This document shows, in pieces, positions 1 to 8,123 of a stretch of DNA of 64,000 nucleotides. Both the position numbers and the translations under genes were made by a program. This stretch comes from Klebsiella quasipneumoniae subsp. quasipneumoniae (lineage in GTDB: Bacteria > Pseudomonadota > Gammaproteobacteria > Enterobacterales > Enterobacteriaceae). Below the pieces are notes generated by a model that ran no database searches, was not told where the DNA came from, and worked only from the letters and a program-made list of their open reading frames with translations. The stretch lies in NCBI RefSeq assembly GCF_020525925.1, contig NZ_CP084876.1, positions 1,798,001-1,862,000 on the forward strand. The letters are read 5' to 3'. Within the stretch, counting starts at the first letter, position 1. Every line of letters starts with the position of its first letter.

Positions 1-1806
1 TATACGGACTCGTGGTCAATGTCGCAGATGGTATCGGAATATATGCGACTGGAGTCTCGTCTGGCGGGAATGGCGATTGGGGCCGAAGGGGCGGACCACG
101 ATGAGGTGCGCCTGCGCCTCGAGATCATGATGAGCCAGATCGAACTCCTGCAGGAGGGCGATCTGGGTCGCTTTATTAATAAAAGCGAACAGCGGAAGGC
201 GGTGGTCGCCACGCTGATCCGCAATCTCCATTTGCTTGATAAACAAGTTGATACCATGACGCCGGCGCAGGTGAAAGCGATCCTGCCGGTGTTAAGCGAA
301 CTGGATGGCCCCCTGACCTCAATGGCGGCCGCCACGCTGACGCAAGATATTAATATCGTTAATATCACCCATGATAAAATTCAGCATCTCTATTATATCT
401 ACTCGGTGATCTCCATTCTGCTGATCGCCATGTGTATTTCACTCGGGCTGCTGATGCTGCGGCAGAATAATAACCTGCGGCGCGCCCACGTTCGTATGAA
501 AACCCTGGCCAACGATCTGCAGGCCTCGAAAGAGAAACTGCAGGTGCAGAACCGTCGACTGCAGTACGATGCCTACCATGATTCGCTGACCGGTATGCCA
601 AACCGTCTCTCTTTCTGGCAGCGTCTGCAGGAGATCGTCAATCAGGTGCGCCCCTATAATGGCTGCGCCGTGGTGATGCTTTTCGACCTCGACAGCTTTA
701 AGGATGTAAACGATACCCTCGGGCATGACGCCGGCGATAAGTTGCTGCAGGATCTGGCCAGCCGCCTCTCTTTTTTCCGTAAAACCTCAGAGACGCTGTA
801 TCGTCTCGGCGGCGATGAGTTCGCGATGCTCTCTTACGATCTGACCGAAGAGATGGCGCTCGAGCGGGCCAATGTTATCCGGGAGAAGATCAGCCAGCCC
901 TATCAGATCTACGATGCGCAGATTAATATCGACGCCTGCATCGGGATCGTGATCTCTGATGGCGAAAGCCGGACTGATTATCTGTACAAGTGCGCCGACC
1001 TCGCCCTGTATGAGGCGAAAAAAGAGGGCAGCGGCCATGTGCAAATCTTCCGGCCCGGAATGCTGCAGCGTCTGCAGGAGAATAAATCGTTTGAAGACGA
1101 TCTGCTGCAGGCCCTGGCCCATGACGAATTCAAAGTCTACTACCAGCCGATCGCCGATACCGTTACGCGCGAAATCTACGGTTATGAAGCGCTGGTTCGC
1201 TGGTTCCATCCGGTGCGCGGCGCCGTGCCGCCGACGGTGTTTATCCCGGTGGCAGAGAAAATCGGCCTTATCAATGCCCTCGGCGAGTGGGTGCTGAAAA
1301 CCGCCTGTGCCGAAGCGGCCAGCTGGGCGACGCCGCTCAAGGTCTCGGTCAACGTTTCACCGATTCAGCTGATGAACACCTCGCTGACCGACACCATTAT
1401 CAGCGTATTGCAGCAGACTGGCCTCGACCCGCGACGGCTGGATCTGGAGATCACCGAGTCGGATGTGTTCAATGAGAACACCCGTTCGCTGGAAATTCTC
1501 AGCCAGCTGCGCGAGCAGGGCATTCAAATCTCCATCGATGACTTTGGTACCGGCTATTCTTCGTTGTCGCGTTTAAGCTACTTCCCGTTCGATAAAATCA
1601 AAATCGACCGCTCGTTTGTTATCAATATTCCGGAGCAAAAAGACGATCTGGATATCGTGCGCCTGATTATCAGCATGGGAAAGAGCCTGCATATGCGCAT
1701 TGTGGCTGAAGGCGTGGAGACCGAAGAGCAGTTGGCCTCGCTGCAGGCGCTGGGCTGCGACCTGGTGCAGGGCTATTTAATCGGCAAACCGAGTCCGCTG
1801 CGCTAA
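1..1806 (+). CDS. GGDEF-EAL cyclic-di-GMP protein, 5' end missing
   Basis: The frame is open through the left edge of the window, so the start lies upstream and about 601 residues are visible. The visible N-terminal part is a helical, probably periplasmic sensor region. It is followed by one membrane segment at about residues 129-154, a short coiled linker, a GGDEF domain (intact RLGGDEF near residue 270) and an EAL domain (YEALVRWF near 396, DDFGTGYSS near 515). Both signature motifs are intact, so either c-di-GMP synthesis or hydrolysis is possible. No RxxD inhibitory site precedes GGDEF. A good hairpin terminator follows the stop codon. The family is certain; the individual member and its net activity are not. 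Confidence 0.93.
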   Translation, partial: YTDSWSMSQMVSEYMRLESRLAGMAIGAEGADHDEVRLRLEIMMSQIELLQEGDLGRFINKSEQRKAVVATLIRNLHLLDKQVDTMTPAQVKAILPVLSELDGPLTSMAAATLTQDINIVNITHDKIQHLYYIYSVISILLIAMCISLGLLMLRQNNNLRRAHVRMKTLANDLQASKEKLQVQNRRLQYDAYHDSLTGMPNRLSFWQRLQEIVNQVRPYNGCAVVMLFDLDSFKDVNDTLGHDAGDKLLQDLASRLSFFRKTSETLYRLGGDEFAMLSYDLTEEMALERANVIREKISQPYQIYDAQINIDACIGIVISDGESRTDYLYKCADLALYEAKKEGSGHVQIFRPGMLQRLQENKSFEDDLLQALAHDEFKVYYQPIADTVTREIYGYEALVRWFHPVRGAVPPTVFIPVAEKIGLINALGEWVLKTACAEAASWATPLKVSVNVSPIQLMNTSLTDTIISVLQQTGLDPRRLDLEITESDVFNENTRSLEILSQLREQGIQISIDDFGTGYSSLSRLSYFPFDKIKIDRSFVINIPEQKDDLDIVRLIISMGKSLHMRIVAEGVETEEQLASLQALGCDLVQGYLIGKPSPLR

Positions 1807-1840
1807 ATGAAATATGAAGGCCCTTAAAGATATTATTCCG

Positions 1841-1872
1841 GGCGATTTCAGCAAGCTGGAAACGCCTTTTTT
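1841..1872 (+). terminator. Rho-independent terminator of the GGDEF-EAL gene
   Basis: An imperfect hairpin (GGCG and CGCC outer arms, TTTCAG and CTGGAA inner arms) is followed directly by six T residues, 35 bp after the stop codon. Confidence 0.75.
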
Positions 1873-1956
1873 ATTTTCTCTTAGCGCTAATCCCAGAGGG
1901 GTATAAAAAGGAGTAGAGATAAAATTCGCCAGGAAAATAATATCCTTCACCTTTGA

Positions 1957-1979
1957 AAGAGGTATATGATATGCATCAT
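1957..1979 (+). promoter_or_regulatory. Candidate NsrR operator of yeaR-yoaG
   Basis: Two inverted 11-base halves separated by one base (AAGAGGTATAT and ATATGCATCAT) match the NsrR consensus AAGATGYATTT-N-AAATRCATCTT at 18 of 22 positions by eye. The site ends 50 bp before the yeaR start codon. In E. coli yeaR-yoaG is repressed by the nitric-oxide sensor NsrR, which fits. Confidence 0.6.
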
Positions 1980-2029
1980 ATAGGCTATTTCTGACCGTAT
2001 CCTTTGCGACGGTAAAGTGAGGCGCAATC

Positions 2030-2362
2030 ATGCAGCGAATTATTATTCCCACCCATTACGTTCATACCCGCAGCACGCCGCTGTGGACTAAGGAGACCGC
2101 TCCGGCCTCTATCTGGCGCCGCCATCTGGACGCTGGCACCCGCCAGGGGGTCTATCCCCGGCTGTCGGTGATGCAGGGGGCGATCCGCTATCTCGGCTAT
2201 GCCGATGAAACCAGCCCCGAACCGGTTGAAACGCTGACCATTGAAGCCGGCCAGTTTGGCGTTTTTCCGCCAGAAAAATGGCACTGCATTGAGGCCCTCT
2301 CGGAGGACACGGTATTTAATGTCGACTTCTATGTTGATCCGAAAATTCTCATCGAGGGATAA
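2030..2362 (+). CDS. yeaR: YeaR, DUF1971 family protein
   Basis: A 110-residue cupin-like protein of the YeaR/TehB-C-terminal family. Motifs HTRSTP, GVYPRLSVM, YLGYADE and FGVFPPEKWH are those of E. coli YeaR. The C-terminus is a few residues shorter than the E. coli protein, which ends after a short charged tail. It is followed after 4 bp by yoaG, so the two form an operon. In E. coli the pair is induced by nitrate, nitrite and nitric oxide through NarL and NsrR. A candidate NsrR box lies just upstream here. The biochemical function is not established; a role in nitrosative or tellurite stress is only inferred from the family. Confidence 0.93.
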   Translation: MQRIIIPTHYVHTRSTPLWTKETAPASIWRRHLDAGTRQGVYPRLSVMQGAIRYLGYADETSPEPVETLTIEAGQFGVFPPEKWHCIEALSEDTVFNVDFYVDPKILIEG

Positions 2363-2366
2363 AATT

Positions 2367-2702
2367 ATGAACAGTGAAAATAAAGGTTATACCTTAGCGG
2401 TAGAGAATGGCCGGCTTCAGCGGAAACAAGAAAAAATATTCCTCAAACCGATGGTCTTGTATATTCCGCAGCAGGCGGTAGAGGCCGTTAATGGGCTGCT
2501 GAGCGCTCTGCCGGACGACAATTTAGAGGGGGAGTTTGTGCTGACGGTCACCAATAACAATAACGGCGTCTCGGTCGATAAAAGCTTTTCCTCGCTGGCG
2601 GCGCTGCGAGACCCGCTTACCGCGGCCGATGCGGTGAAGGAGCTGATCAATATCGTCCGCGGCTATGAGTCCGACGAAGAGACCAACGTTTGCGGCTGGT
2701 AA
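2367..2702 (+). CDS. yoaG: YoaG-like protein with N-terminal extension
   Basis: A 111-residue protein whose C-terminal half matches E. coli YoaG (LTVTNNNNGVSVD, then VKELINIVRGYESD and the terminal VCGW). E. coli YoaG is about 60 residues, so this form carries some 50 extra N-terminal residues (through about MVLYIPQQAVEAVNGLLSAL) that look like a second beta-alpha unit. The start at 2367 is 4 bp after the yeaR stop. It is co-transcribed with yeaR and presumably responds to nitrosative stress. The function is unknown. Confidence 0.82.
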   Translation: MNSENKGYTLAVENGRLQRKQEKIFLKPMVLYIPQQAVEAVNGLLSALPDDNLEGEFVLTVTNNNNGVSVDKSFSSLAALRDPLTAADAVKELINIVRGYESDEETNVCGW

Positions 2703-2707
2703 GGCCG

Positions 2708-3622
2708 CTATCCCGCTGCCGGCTGGCCGCTGACGCCCTGGGCCATCTGACCCACCAGCCACTCCCGCAGCGCGATAATATCCGCCCGCTGCGCTGCCGC
2801 TTCGGTGGTGACCAGACAGTAGCTGGCGCCCGGCAATGCGCCGCTGAATGGCGCGGATAACACCCCGCGCTGCAGCAGATCCCGCGCCAGCAGTTCGCTG
2901 GCGATCACCGCCCCCTGGCCGGCCACCGCCGCCTGCAGGGCATGGGTTTCATCGCTAAAGGTTAACCCCGCGTCAATATTCAGCGTCGGCGGTCCATAGC
3001 GGCGACGCCAGTTCTCCCAGCTCGGCGAATCGGCCGGTACGTGCCGGTTGGCGACGTGAAACAGCGTCACCTGCGCCAGATCGTCAGGCCGGCTGAGGGC
3101 CAGCGTCGGGCTGGCGACCACGATAAAGCGATCCTTATGCAGCAGGGTACAGCACAGATCCGGCTCGGGCGTTTCGCGATAGCGAATCGCGGCGTCCACC
3201 GTGCCCAGATGCAGATCCACCCGTTCGACGCTGGTGTGCAGACGCAGGTCGATAGCCGGAAAGCGGGCGGTGAAGTCCGCCAGCCGTGGCACCAGCCAGT
3301 GGGTGAGAAAATTGGAGGTGGTGGTGACGGTTAAGGATGGCGGCTGGCGGGCCTGGGCTATCTGGACGACAGCCTGCTCCAGGGCGCTGAAGGCGCGCTG
3401 GGTGGCGGCGTAGAGGATCTCGCCATCGGCGGTCAGGCTGACGCCCTGCGCGCTGCGTTCACAGACCCGGCACTCCAGGACCGATTCCAGCAGTTTGATC
3501 TGATGGCTGACCGCCGTCGCGCTGACGCCGAGCGCCCCGGCGGCCAGTTTAAAACTACGCTGGCGGGCGACGGCGTGAAAGGCGCGCAGGGCGCCCAGCG
3601 GTGGCAGGCGAGGGGGTCTCAT
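2708..3622 (-). CDS. LysR-family transcriptional regulator, GcvA-like
   Basis: A 304-residue LysR regulator. It has an N-terminal winged HTH (ALRAFHAVARQRSFKLAAGALGVSATAVSHQIKLLE is typical; residues about 8-65) and a GcvA-type substrate-binding domain. It ends 5 bp from the yoaG stop, convergent with it. It is divergent from the membrane-protein gene at 3754, and two near-identical TGAGTTTTT-type inverted repeats flank the shared promoter region, suggesting it controls itself and that gene. The effector is unknown. Confidence 0.9.
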   Translation of the reverse strand: MRPPRLPPLGALRAFHAVARQRSFKLAAGALGVSATAVSHQIKLLESVLECRVCERSAQGVSLTADGEILYAATQRAFSALEQAVVQIAQARQPPSLTVTTTSNFLTHWLVPRLADFTARFPAIDLRLHTSVERVDLHLGTVDAAIRYRETPEPDLCCTLLHKDRFIVVASPTLALSRPDDLAQVTLFHVANRHVPADSPSWENWRRRYGPPTLNIDAGLTFSDETHALQAAVAGQGAVIASELLARDLLQRGVLSAPFSGALPGASYCLVTTEAAAQRADIIALREWLVGQMAQGVSGQPAAG

Positions 3623-3625
3623 GGC

Positions 3626-3638
3626 TGAGTTTTTCTCA
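3626..3638. promoter_or_regulatory. Inverted repeat TGAG-N5-CTCA next to lysR start
   Basis: TGAGTTTTTCTCA is a short dyad 4 bp from the start codon of the LysR gene. It matches, with one base change, the core of the dyad at 3712-3728 on the other side of the divergent promoter region. This is a candidate LysR binding site. Confidence 0.45.
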
Positions 3639-3711
3639 TCTATGGCTGAAAACTATGCGTTTGTGTGTCCCTGTATAGTGGCGATAGGCTACGGGCATGT
3701 AAAGACGATGA

Positions 3712-3728
3712 CATGAGTTTTTTTCATG
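3712..3728. promoter_or_regulatory. Inverted repeat CATGA-N7-TCATG
   Basis: A dyad with 5-base perfect arms around a T-rich centre, 26 bp before the 3754 gene. It has the LysR-type T-N11-A geometry and shares TGAGTTTTTnTCA with the repeat at 3626. Confidence 0.5.
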
Positions 3729-3753
3729 CCGTTTAATGTGTCAGGAGCTGAAT

Positions 3754-4329
3754 ATGCACGTTTTACACCACCATGCCGCCGCGAACGCTGCGGGAACCAT
3801 CGACCCGCGCGGTCGCGCCATCGCCCTCAGCGTAGTCTTCGCCGCCGGGGCCTTGCTGTTCATCATGGCCCCCGTTATCGGGGCGAGCGGCACGCTGGGT
3901 CTGCTGGCGCTCCTGATCGCGGCCTTCGGCGCCGGATGGGGATTCGCGCGCGCGCAGCCCTGGCTCTATCGGGCGCCCCTGACGGCGACGCGCTGGGCCT
4001 TCCTGGTGTCGGCGGCCGGCTGGCTGCTGGCGCTGGTGGCCTGGTATGGCGGCCAGGCCTGGCCGTCGCTGCTCCCCGGCGTGATGTTCGGCAGCGCGGG
4101 GGCGGCTGTCGCCTGGCGCGTTGCCGCGGGACGGGCGGCACTGTCGGGTCGCCGCGTCAGCGGCGCCACGGCGCTGAGCGTGGCTGTCGCTATCGCGGCG
4201 ACGCTGCTGACCTGGCACACCGCCGGGGCAGGACGCGGCGGCGTGAACTTTGCCTTCGCCGTGCTGCTGGACTGGGCGCTGCTCGGCGCGCTGATTGTGC
4301 GCATCCGCCAACAGGAGAGTGCGGCGTAG
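3754..4329 (+). CDS. Small multi-pass inner-membrane protein
   Basis: A 191-residue, very hydrophobic and GC-rich protein with about six membrane segments (for example ALLFIMAPVIGA, LLALLIAAFGAGWGF, WAFLVSAAGWLLALVAW, FAVLLDWALLGALIV) and a His-rich N-terminus (MHVLHHH). The start at 3754 is preferred over the in-frame ATG at 3736 because AGGAG lies 8 bases before it. I do not recognise the family. The gene is divergent from a LysR regulator, which may control it. A transport or membrane-housekeeping role is possible but not shown. Confidence 0.75.
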   Translation: MHVLHHHAAANAAGTIDPRGRAIALSVVFAAGALLFIMAPVIGASGTLGLLALLIAAFGAGWGFARAQPWLYRAPLTATRWAFLVSAAGWLLALVAWYGGQAWPSLLPGVMFGSAGAAVAWRVAAGRAALSGRRVSGATALSVAVAIAATLLTWHTAGAGRGGVNFAFAVLLDWALLGALIVRIRQQESAA

Positions 4330-4521
4330 TAGCCGCCGCTTGCCGGGTTCAGGCGAGCCGATCAAGCGAAACGGGATAAGTCGTCCGGCGGGGTGATAAA
4401 TTTCTTCTACACTGTTACTGGCATCACATTCCTTCGCGGCTGGCTTCTCAGCCGGCCGCCGTCGGCATTCAGTCCAGGCATGGGCCTGCAGGCTGGTTAT
4501 CCTGAAAGAGGAGTCTGTAAC

Positions 4522-5358
4522 ATGGCATTTGTCACCACCCAAGACGGCGTCAATATTTACTTCAAAGACTGGGGTCCAAAGGAAGCTCAGCCGATTGTTT
4601 TTCATCACGGCTGGCCGTTAAGCGCCGACGACTGGGATAACCAGATGTTGTTTTTCCTTGCCGAAGGCTTTCGGGTCATCGCCATCGACCGCCGGGGCCA
4701 TGGCCGCTCCGATCAGGTCAGCGAGGGGCATGATATGGACCATTATGCGGCAGACGTCTCGGCGGTAGTGGAGCATCTGGATCTGCACAATGCGGTCCAC
4801 GTCGGGCACTCCACCGGCGGCGGCCAGGTCGCCCGCTACGTGGCCCGCTACGGCCAGCCGCAGGGGCGGGTGGCGAAGGCGGTGCTCATCAGCGCCGTTC
4901 CGCCGCTGATGGTCAAAACCGAACAGAATCCTGGCGGCACGCCGATCGAGGTGTTTGACGGTTTCCGCAAAGCGCTGGCGGCTAACCGCGCCCAGTTCTA
5001 TCTCGACGTCGCCTCTGGCCCGTTCTATGGCTTTAATCGTGAAGGAGCGGAGGTGTCGCAGGGGACGATCCAGAACTGGTGGCGACAGGGGATGATCGGC
5101 AGCGCCAAAGCCCATTATGAAGGTATTAAGGCGTTTTCAGAAACGGACCAGACCGAAGATCTTAAGTCGATTACGCTGCCGGTGCTGGTCATGCAGGGCG
5201 ATGACGATCAGGTGGTTCCCTATAAAAATGCCGCTATCCTGCAGGACCAGCTGCTGCCCAACAGCCAGCTGATCGTTTACCCTGGCTTCCCGCACGGGAT
5301 GCACACTTCCCACGCCGATACCATCAACGCCGATCTGCTGGCGTTTATCCGCGCCTGA
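4522..5358 (+). CDS. Alpha/beta hydrolase, non-heme chloroperoxidase type
   Basis: A 278-residue alpha/beta-hydrolase of the bacterial non-heme chloroperoxidase/arylesterase group. Nucleophile elbow GHSTGGG is near residue 95, acid residue region MQGDDDQVVPY near 230, and catalytic His in FPHGMHTSH near 258. The oxyanion region HHGWPLSADDW is present. The start at 4522 is chosen for the AGAGGAG ribosome site about 9 bases upstream; the frame is open further 5' but without a better start. Members hydrolyse small esters or lactones and show perhydrolase side activity; the natural substrate is unknown. No signal peptide is seen, so it is probably cytoplasmic. Confidence 0.9.
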   Translation: MAFVTTQDGVNIYFKDWGPKEAQPIVFHHGWPLSADDWDNQMLFFLAEGFRVIAIDRRGHGRSDQVSEGHDMDHYAADVSAVVEHLDLHNAVHVGHSTGGGQVARYVARYGQPQGRVAKAVLISAVPPLMVKTEQNPGGTPIEVFDGFRKALAANRAQFYLDVASGPFYGFNREGAEVSQGTIQNWWRQGMIGSAKAHYEGIKAFSETDQTEDLKSITLPVLVMQGDDDQVVPYKNAAILQDQLLPNSQLIVYPGFPHGMHTSHADTINADLLAFIRA

Positions 5359-5401
5359 TCTTCTCTTTCGCCGGGCGGAATGCCGCAATGGCCTTCCGCC
5401 A

Positions 5402-5429
5402 GCGCCCCGGCCGCCCGTCGCCGGGGCGC
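5402..5429. repeat. GC-rich 9-bp inverted repeat
   Basis: GCGCCCCGG and CCGGGGCGC face each other across a 10-base loop, 43 bp after the hydrolase stop. No T-run follows, so it is a weak terminator candidate or an mRNA 3' stabiliser. Confidence 0.5.
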
Positions 5430-5506
5430 GCCGGTTGACGAGCAGGGGAAATCTGCTTAACTCATGGGATACCTGACGACTATTTTTCCCCTGGCAGGAT
5501 AAAACG

Positions 5507-5530
5507 CCGGGTTTCCCGCGGGAAGCCCGG
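5507..5530. repeat. 11-bp inverted repeat upstream of GAF-GGDEF gene
   Basis: CCGGGTTTCCC and GGGAAGCCCGG form a stem with one G:T pair and a two-base centre, 32 bp before the cyclase start. It could sequester the leader or act as an operator. Confidence 0.45.
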
Positions 5531-5562
5531 TGGAATTCTGCGCAAGAGACAAGAGAGAGACA

Positions 5563-6534
5563 ATGAAATTAGCCGGACTTCATCCCGACGAGCAGCGTCG
5601 CCTGCAATCGCTTCGCTCTTCCGGGCTGTTGAATAGCGGAAAAGAAGAACGCTTTGATCGCCTGACCAGGCTTGCCCGTTCGCTGTATAACCTGCCGGTG
5701 GCGTCCATCAGCCTGGTAGGGGAAGATCTGCTGCATATCAAATCCTGTGCCGGTCTGGATGTGGACACGGTGCCGAGAGACATTTCATTTTGCGCCCATA
5801 CCATTTTGCAAACTGACCCGCTTATCGTTAACGACATGCAGCAGGACGAGCGTTTTCACGACAACCCGCTGGTGATCCAGGCGCCGTTTATCCGCTTTTA
5901 CGCCGGGTACCCGGTGCAGCTGCCGGATGGCGCGACGGTGGGGTCTTTTTGTCTGATGGACCATCAGCCGCGTTCGTTTTCCGCGCATGAAATGCAGATC
6001 TTAAGCGATCTGGCGGCGATCGTGGAGGATGAGTTCAAGGTGCTGGATGCGGCAACCTCTGATGAGCTGACGGGACTGTTTAACCGCCGGGGATTCCTCA
6101 CCCTGGCCGAGTATGCCCTGCTGACGGCCCAGCGCCGTCATGAGCCGGTCAGCCTGGCGTTTGTCGACCTCGATCGCTTTAAGCACATCAACGATACCTG
6201 GGGGCATGAAGAGGGCGATCGCGCGCTGATCGCCATCGCCGATTTGATGAAAGCCGCCTTCCGTGAATCCGATATCCTCGCCAGGCAGGGGGGCGATGAG
6301 TTTATTATTCTGTTCGCCAATACCAGCCGCCACGATGCCGCGGCGGCGATGGAGACGCTCAGCCACAACGTGGCGCGTTTCAACCAGCAGGCGGCTCACC
6401 CCTGGCAGCTGGCGTTCTCCTGGGGCTGCGTGGAGTACGATCCCGCCAGCCACCCCAGTCTCAACGCGCTGGTGGCCACTGCCGACCGCCTGATGTATCA
6501 GGCGAAGCAGAAACAGGGGCGCGAGCGCCGTTAA
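5563..6534 (+). CDS. GAF-domain diguanylate cyclase
   Basis: A 323-residue soluble protein with an N-terminal GAF domain (about 20-155, including FCAHTIL and YPVQLPDGATVGSFC) and a C-terminal GGDEF domain (about 165-320). GGDEF is intact near residue 244, and an RESD inhibitory site sits exactly five residues before it, so an active, product-inhibited c-di-GMP synthase is predicted. The start at 5563 is chosen for the AGAGAGA ribosome site; an in-frame ATG at 5530 has none. The gene overlaps the convergent kinase-like gene by 4 bp. The signal sensed by the GAF domain is unknown. Confidence 0.9.
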   Translation: MKLAGLHPDEQRRLQSLRSSGLLNSGKEERFDRLTRLARSLYNLPVASISLVGEDLLHIKSCAGLDVDTVPRDISFCAHTILQTDPLIVNDMQQDERFHDNPLVIQAPFIRFYAGYPVQLPDGATVGSFCLMDHQPRSFSAHEMQILSDLAAIVEDEFKVLDAATSDELTGLFNRRGFLTLAEYALLTAQRRHEPVSLAFVDLDRFKHINDTWGHEEGDRALIAIADLMKAAFRESDILARQGGDEFIILFANTSRHDAAAAMETLSHNVARFNQQAAHPWQLAFSWGCVEYDPASHPSLNALVATADRLMYQAKQKQGRERR

Positions 6535-7634
6535 TCCTTTGCGGCGGCGGCATTCAGCAGGTACTCCTGCGCCTGCTGCCGCTTCTGCGCATAGTCACCG
6601 AGCAGCGCCTGCTGCGATTTCCCCGCGTTGTCATAAAACAGGCCGTCCTGATCGGCGATAAAGTGATAATGCTGTTCCAGCTGGCCTATCACCCAGTCGA
6701 TACGTTGCAGGGTGAGCAAGGTGCAGGACTGGCCATGCAGGTCGTCTTCAATATCCAGCACGTGTGAGCGGAAGGCCTCCAGGGCAAACAACCGGCTCAG
6801 CGCGGCAGGGTCCGCCAGCCCCGTCTCCCAGCGCGCCGTTATCTGCTGAAAATGAGCCTGCACCTGCGGGGATGCCCGCCGGGCGCGAAGCCAGACCAGC
6901 TTGCGCCGGTAGCTTTCGACCGCCAGCCGCTTCATCTCGCGATACTGCGCCAGCTGCTGTTCGGCATCGGGCACCCGGGTCATCAGCCAGCTAAAAAAGA
7001 AGCGGGTCTCAAAGCGCTCGACAAAGTGAAACAGGGGATCGGCCAGACCGTTGCTGTTGAATTCTCTCAGCGGGTCGAAGGGATACATATAGCCAAAATC
7101 GAACAGCCACAGCTGCTCCTCCCGGTCCACCAGCAGGTTCCCGCTACAGAGATCCCACTCCATCAGCCCCTGCTCCTCACAGGCTTCCAGCGTGGTGAAC
7201 AGCTGAGCGATCAGCGGCGGGGTCAGCTGGTGAATCGCCTCGCCATCGATCCAGGGGGAGAGGAGGATGCCGAGGCGATAATCGGCATACAGCGTCGGGA
7301 CGATGTGGGTGAAGCGCGGCGCGGTATTAGGGTCATCCTTCAGCCGTTGCAACGCCTGCCGGCGCTGTACCTCGTTTAAAAACGACAGCTGGCCGTTAAG
7401 GTTGGCAACGCCGGCGACGGCGCGTCGTTTCTTTAAATTGTACTCCTTGCCGGCGATGCGCAGCCGGTAAACCTCGCCGGTCAGCCCCGAACCGTATACC
7501 TGCACCACATAGGGTGAATCCGCAGCCAGCGCGGCGAGGGTCTCCGGCGGCAGTGGACAGTGATTGACGTCGCCGACGATAAGAGGTTCTCCGCTGCGAT
7601 CGAACGCCTGCTGCTGCTGTTGTCTGAGGTTCAT
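6531..7634 (-). CDS. Orphan kinase-like phosphotransferase
   Basis: A 367-residue protein with the skeleton of a eukaryotic-like/aminoglycoside-type kinase. A Lys-containing strand (YRLRIAGKEYNLKKR, about 60-72) is followed by a catalytic loop (MEWDLCSGN, near 170, with Asp and Asn spaced as in HxDxxxxN loops) and a metal-binding LFDFGYMYPFDP near 190. The C-terminal half is helical and basic. GGAGG stands 5 bases before the start. I do not recognise the family by name. It is the only gene of its transcription unit and meets the GAF-GGDEF gene tail to tail with a 4-bp overlap. The substrate is unknown. Confidence 0.75.
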   Translation of the reverse strand: MNLRQQQQQAFDRSGEPLIVGDVNHCPLPPETLAALAADSPYVVQVYGSGLTGEVYRLRIAGKEYNLKKRRAVAGVANLNGQLSFLNEVQRRQALQRLKDDPNTAPRFTHIVPTLYADYRLGILLSPWIDGEAIHQLTPPLIAQLFTTLEACEEQGLMEWDLCSGNLLVDREEQLWLFDFGYMYPFDPLREFNSNGLADPLFHFVERFETRFFFSWLMTRVPDAEQQLAQYREMKRLAVESYRRKLVWLRARRASPQVQAHFQQITARWETGLADPAALSRLFALEAFRSHVLDIEDDLHGQSCTLLTLQRIDWVIGQLEQHYHFIADQDGLFYDNAGKSQQALLGDYAQKRQQAQEYLLNAAAAKD

Positions 7635-7854
7635 GGCGCCTCCTTAAAAGTCATAGGACAGAGTGATTCATCCACGCTATCTCACCCGCAAGCGTCAGCA
7701 AAATCATCCTACCGCCGGGCGTTTTTTCAGGCTGAGCGGTGGCGCGTTCATGGAGGATACCTGGGGCGTAGGGCGGCGGCCCTGACGCCGTTGTCAATGA
7801 GGTGTTTGCCAGGCTGGGTGCGATTCAGAGTTAACGCCAGAGACGCAAGAAAGC

Positions 7855-7882
7855 AAAAAGCCTGCTCGAAAGCAGGCTTTTT
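7855..7882 (-). terminator. Terminator of tRNA-Asn (copy 1)
   Basis: GCCTGCT and AGCAGGC arms with a CGAA-type loop and flanking A and T runs, just after the tRNA on the minus strand. Confidence 0.85.
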
Positions 7883-7887
7883 AAATT

Positions 7888-7963
7888 TGGCTCCTCTGAC
7901 TGGACTCGAACCAGTGACATACGGATTAACAGTCCGCCGTTCTACCGACTGAACTACAGAGGA
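7888..7963 (-). tRNA. tRNA-Asn (GTT), copy 1
   Basis: A 76-base tRNA including encoded CCA, with anticodon GTT in CTGTTAAT. It is identical by eye to the copies at 9720, 18536 and 24051. It lies upstream of yeeO, in the position of one of the E. coli asn genes. The 3' end carries the 17-base sequence CCAGTCAGAGGAGCCAA, known as the ICEKp attachment core; no integrase is adjacent. Confidence 0.98.
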
Positions 7964-7978
7964 ATCGTGTGGAGTCGT

Positions 7979-8006
7979 ATCTTAGCGGCGAAAAATCTTT
8001 TGTCAA
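7979..8006 (-). promoter_or_regulatory. Promoter of tRNA-Asn copy 1
   Basis: On the minus strand a perfect TTGACA -35 is followed by a TAAGAT-type -10 at 16-17 bp, 16 bp before the tRNA. Confidence 0.65.
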
Positions 8007-8123
8007 ACATCAATTCGCCCGTTCAGGTGCAACTGCCGCTTCCATCAACAATTTGTTGTCATTTCCGACAATGATTACGGAAAAATACTTTGCAGGATAT
8101 CCATTTCTCGATCATCATTTGAA

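Noticed and set aside
3763..4608. 281-residue minus-strand frame
   Set aside because: Gln/Arg-rich, low-complexity translation opposite a hydrophobic membrane protein; typical shadow frame.
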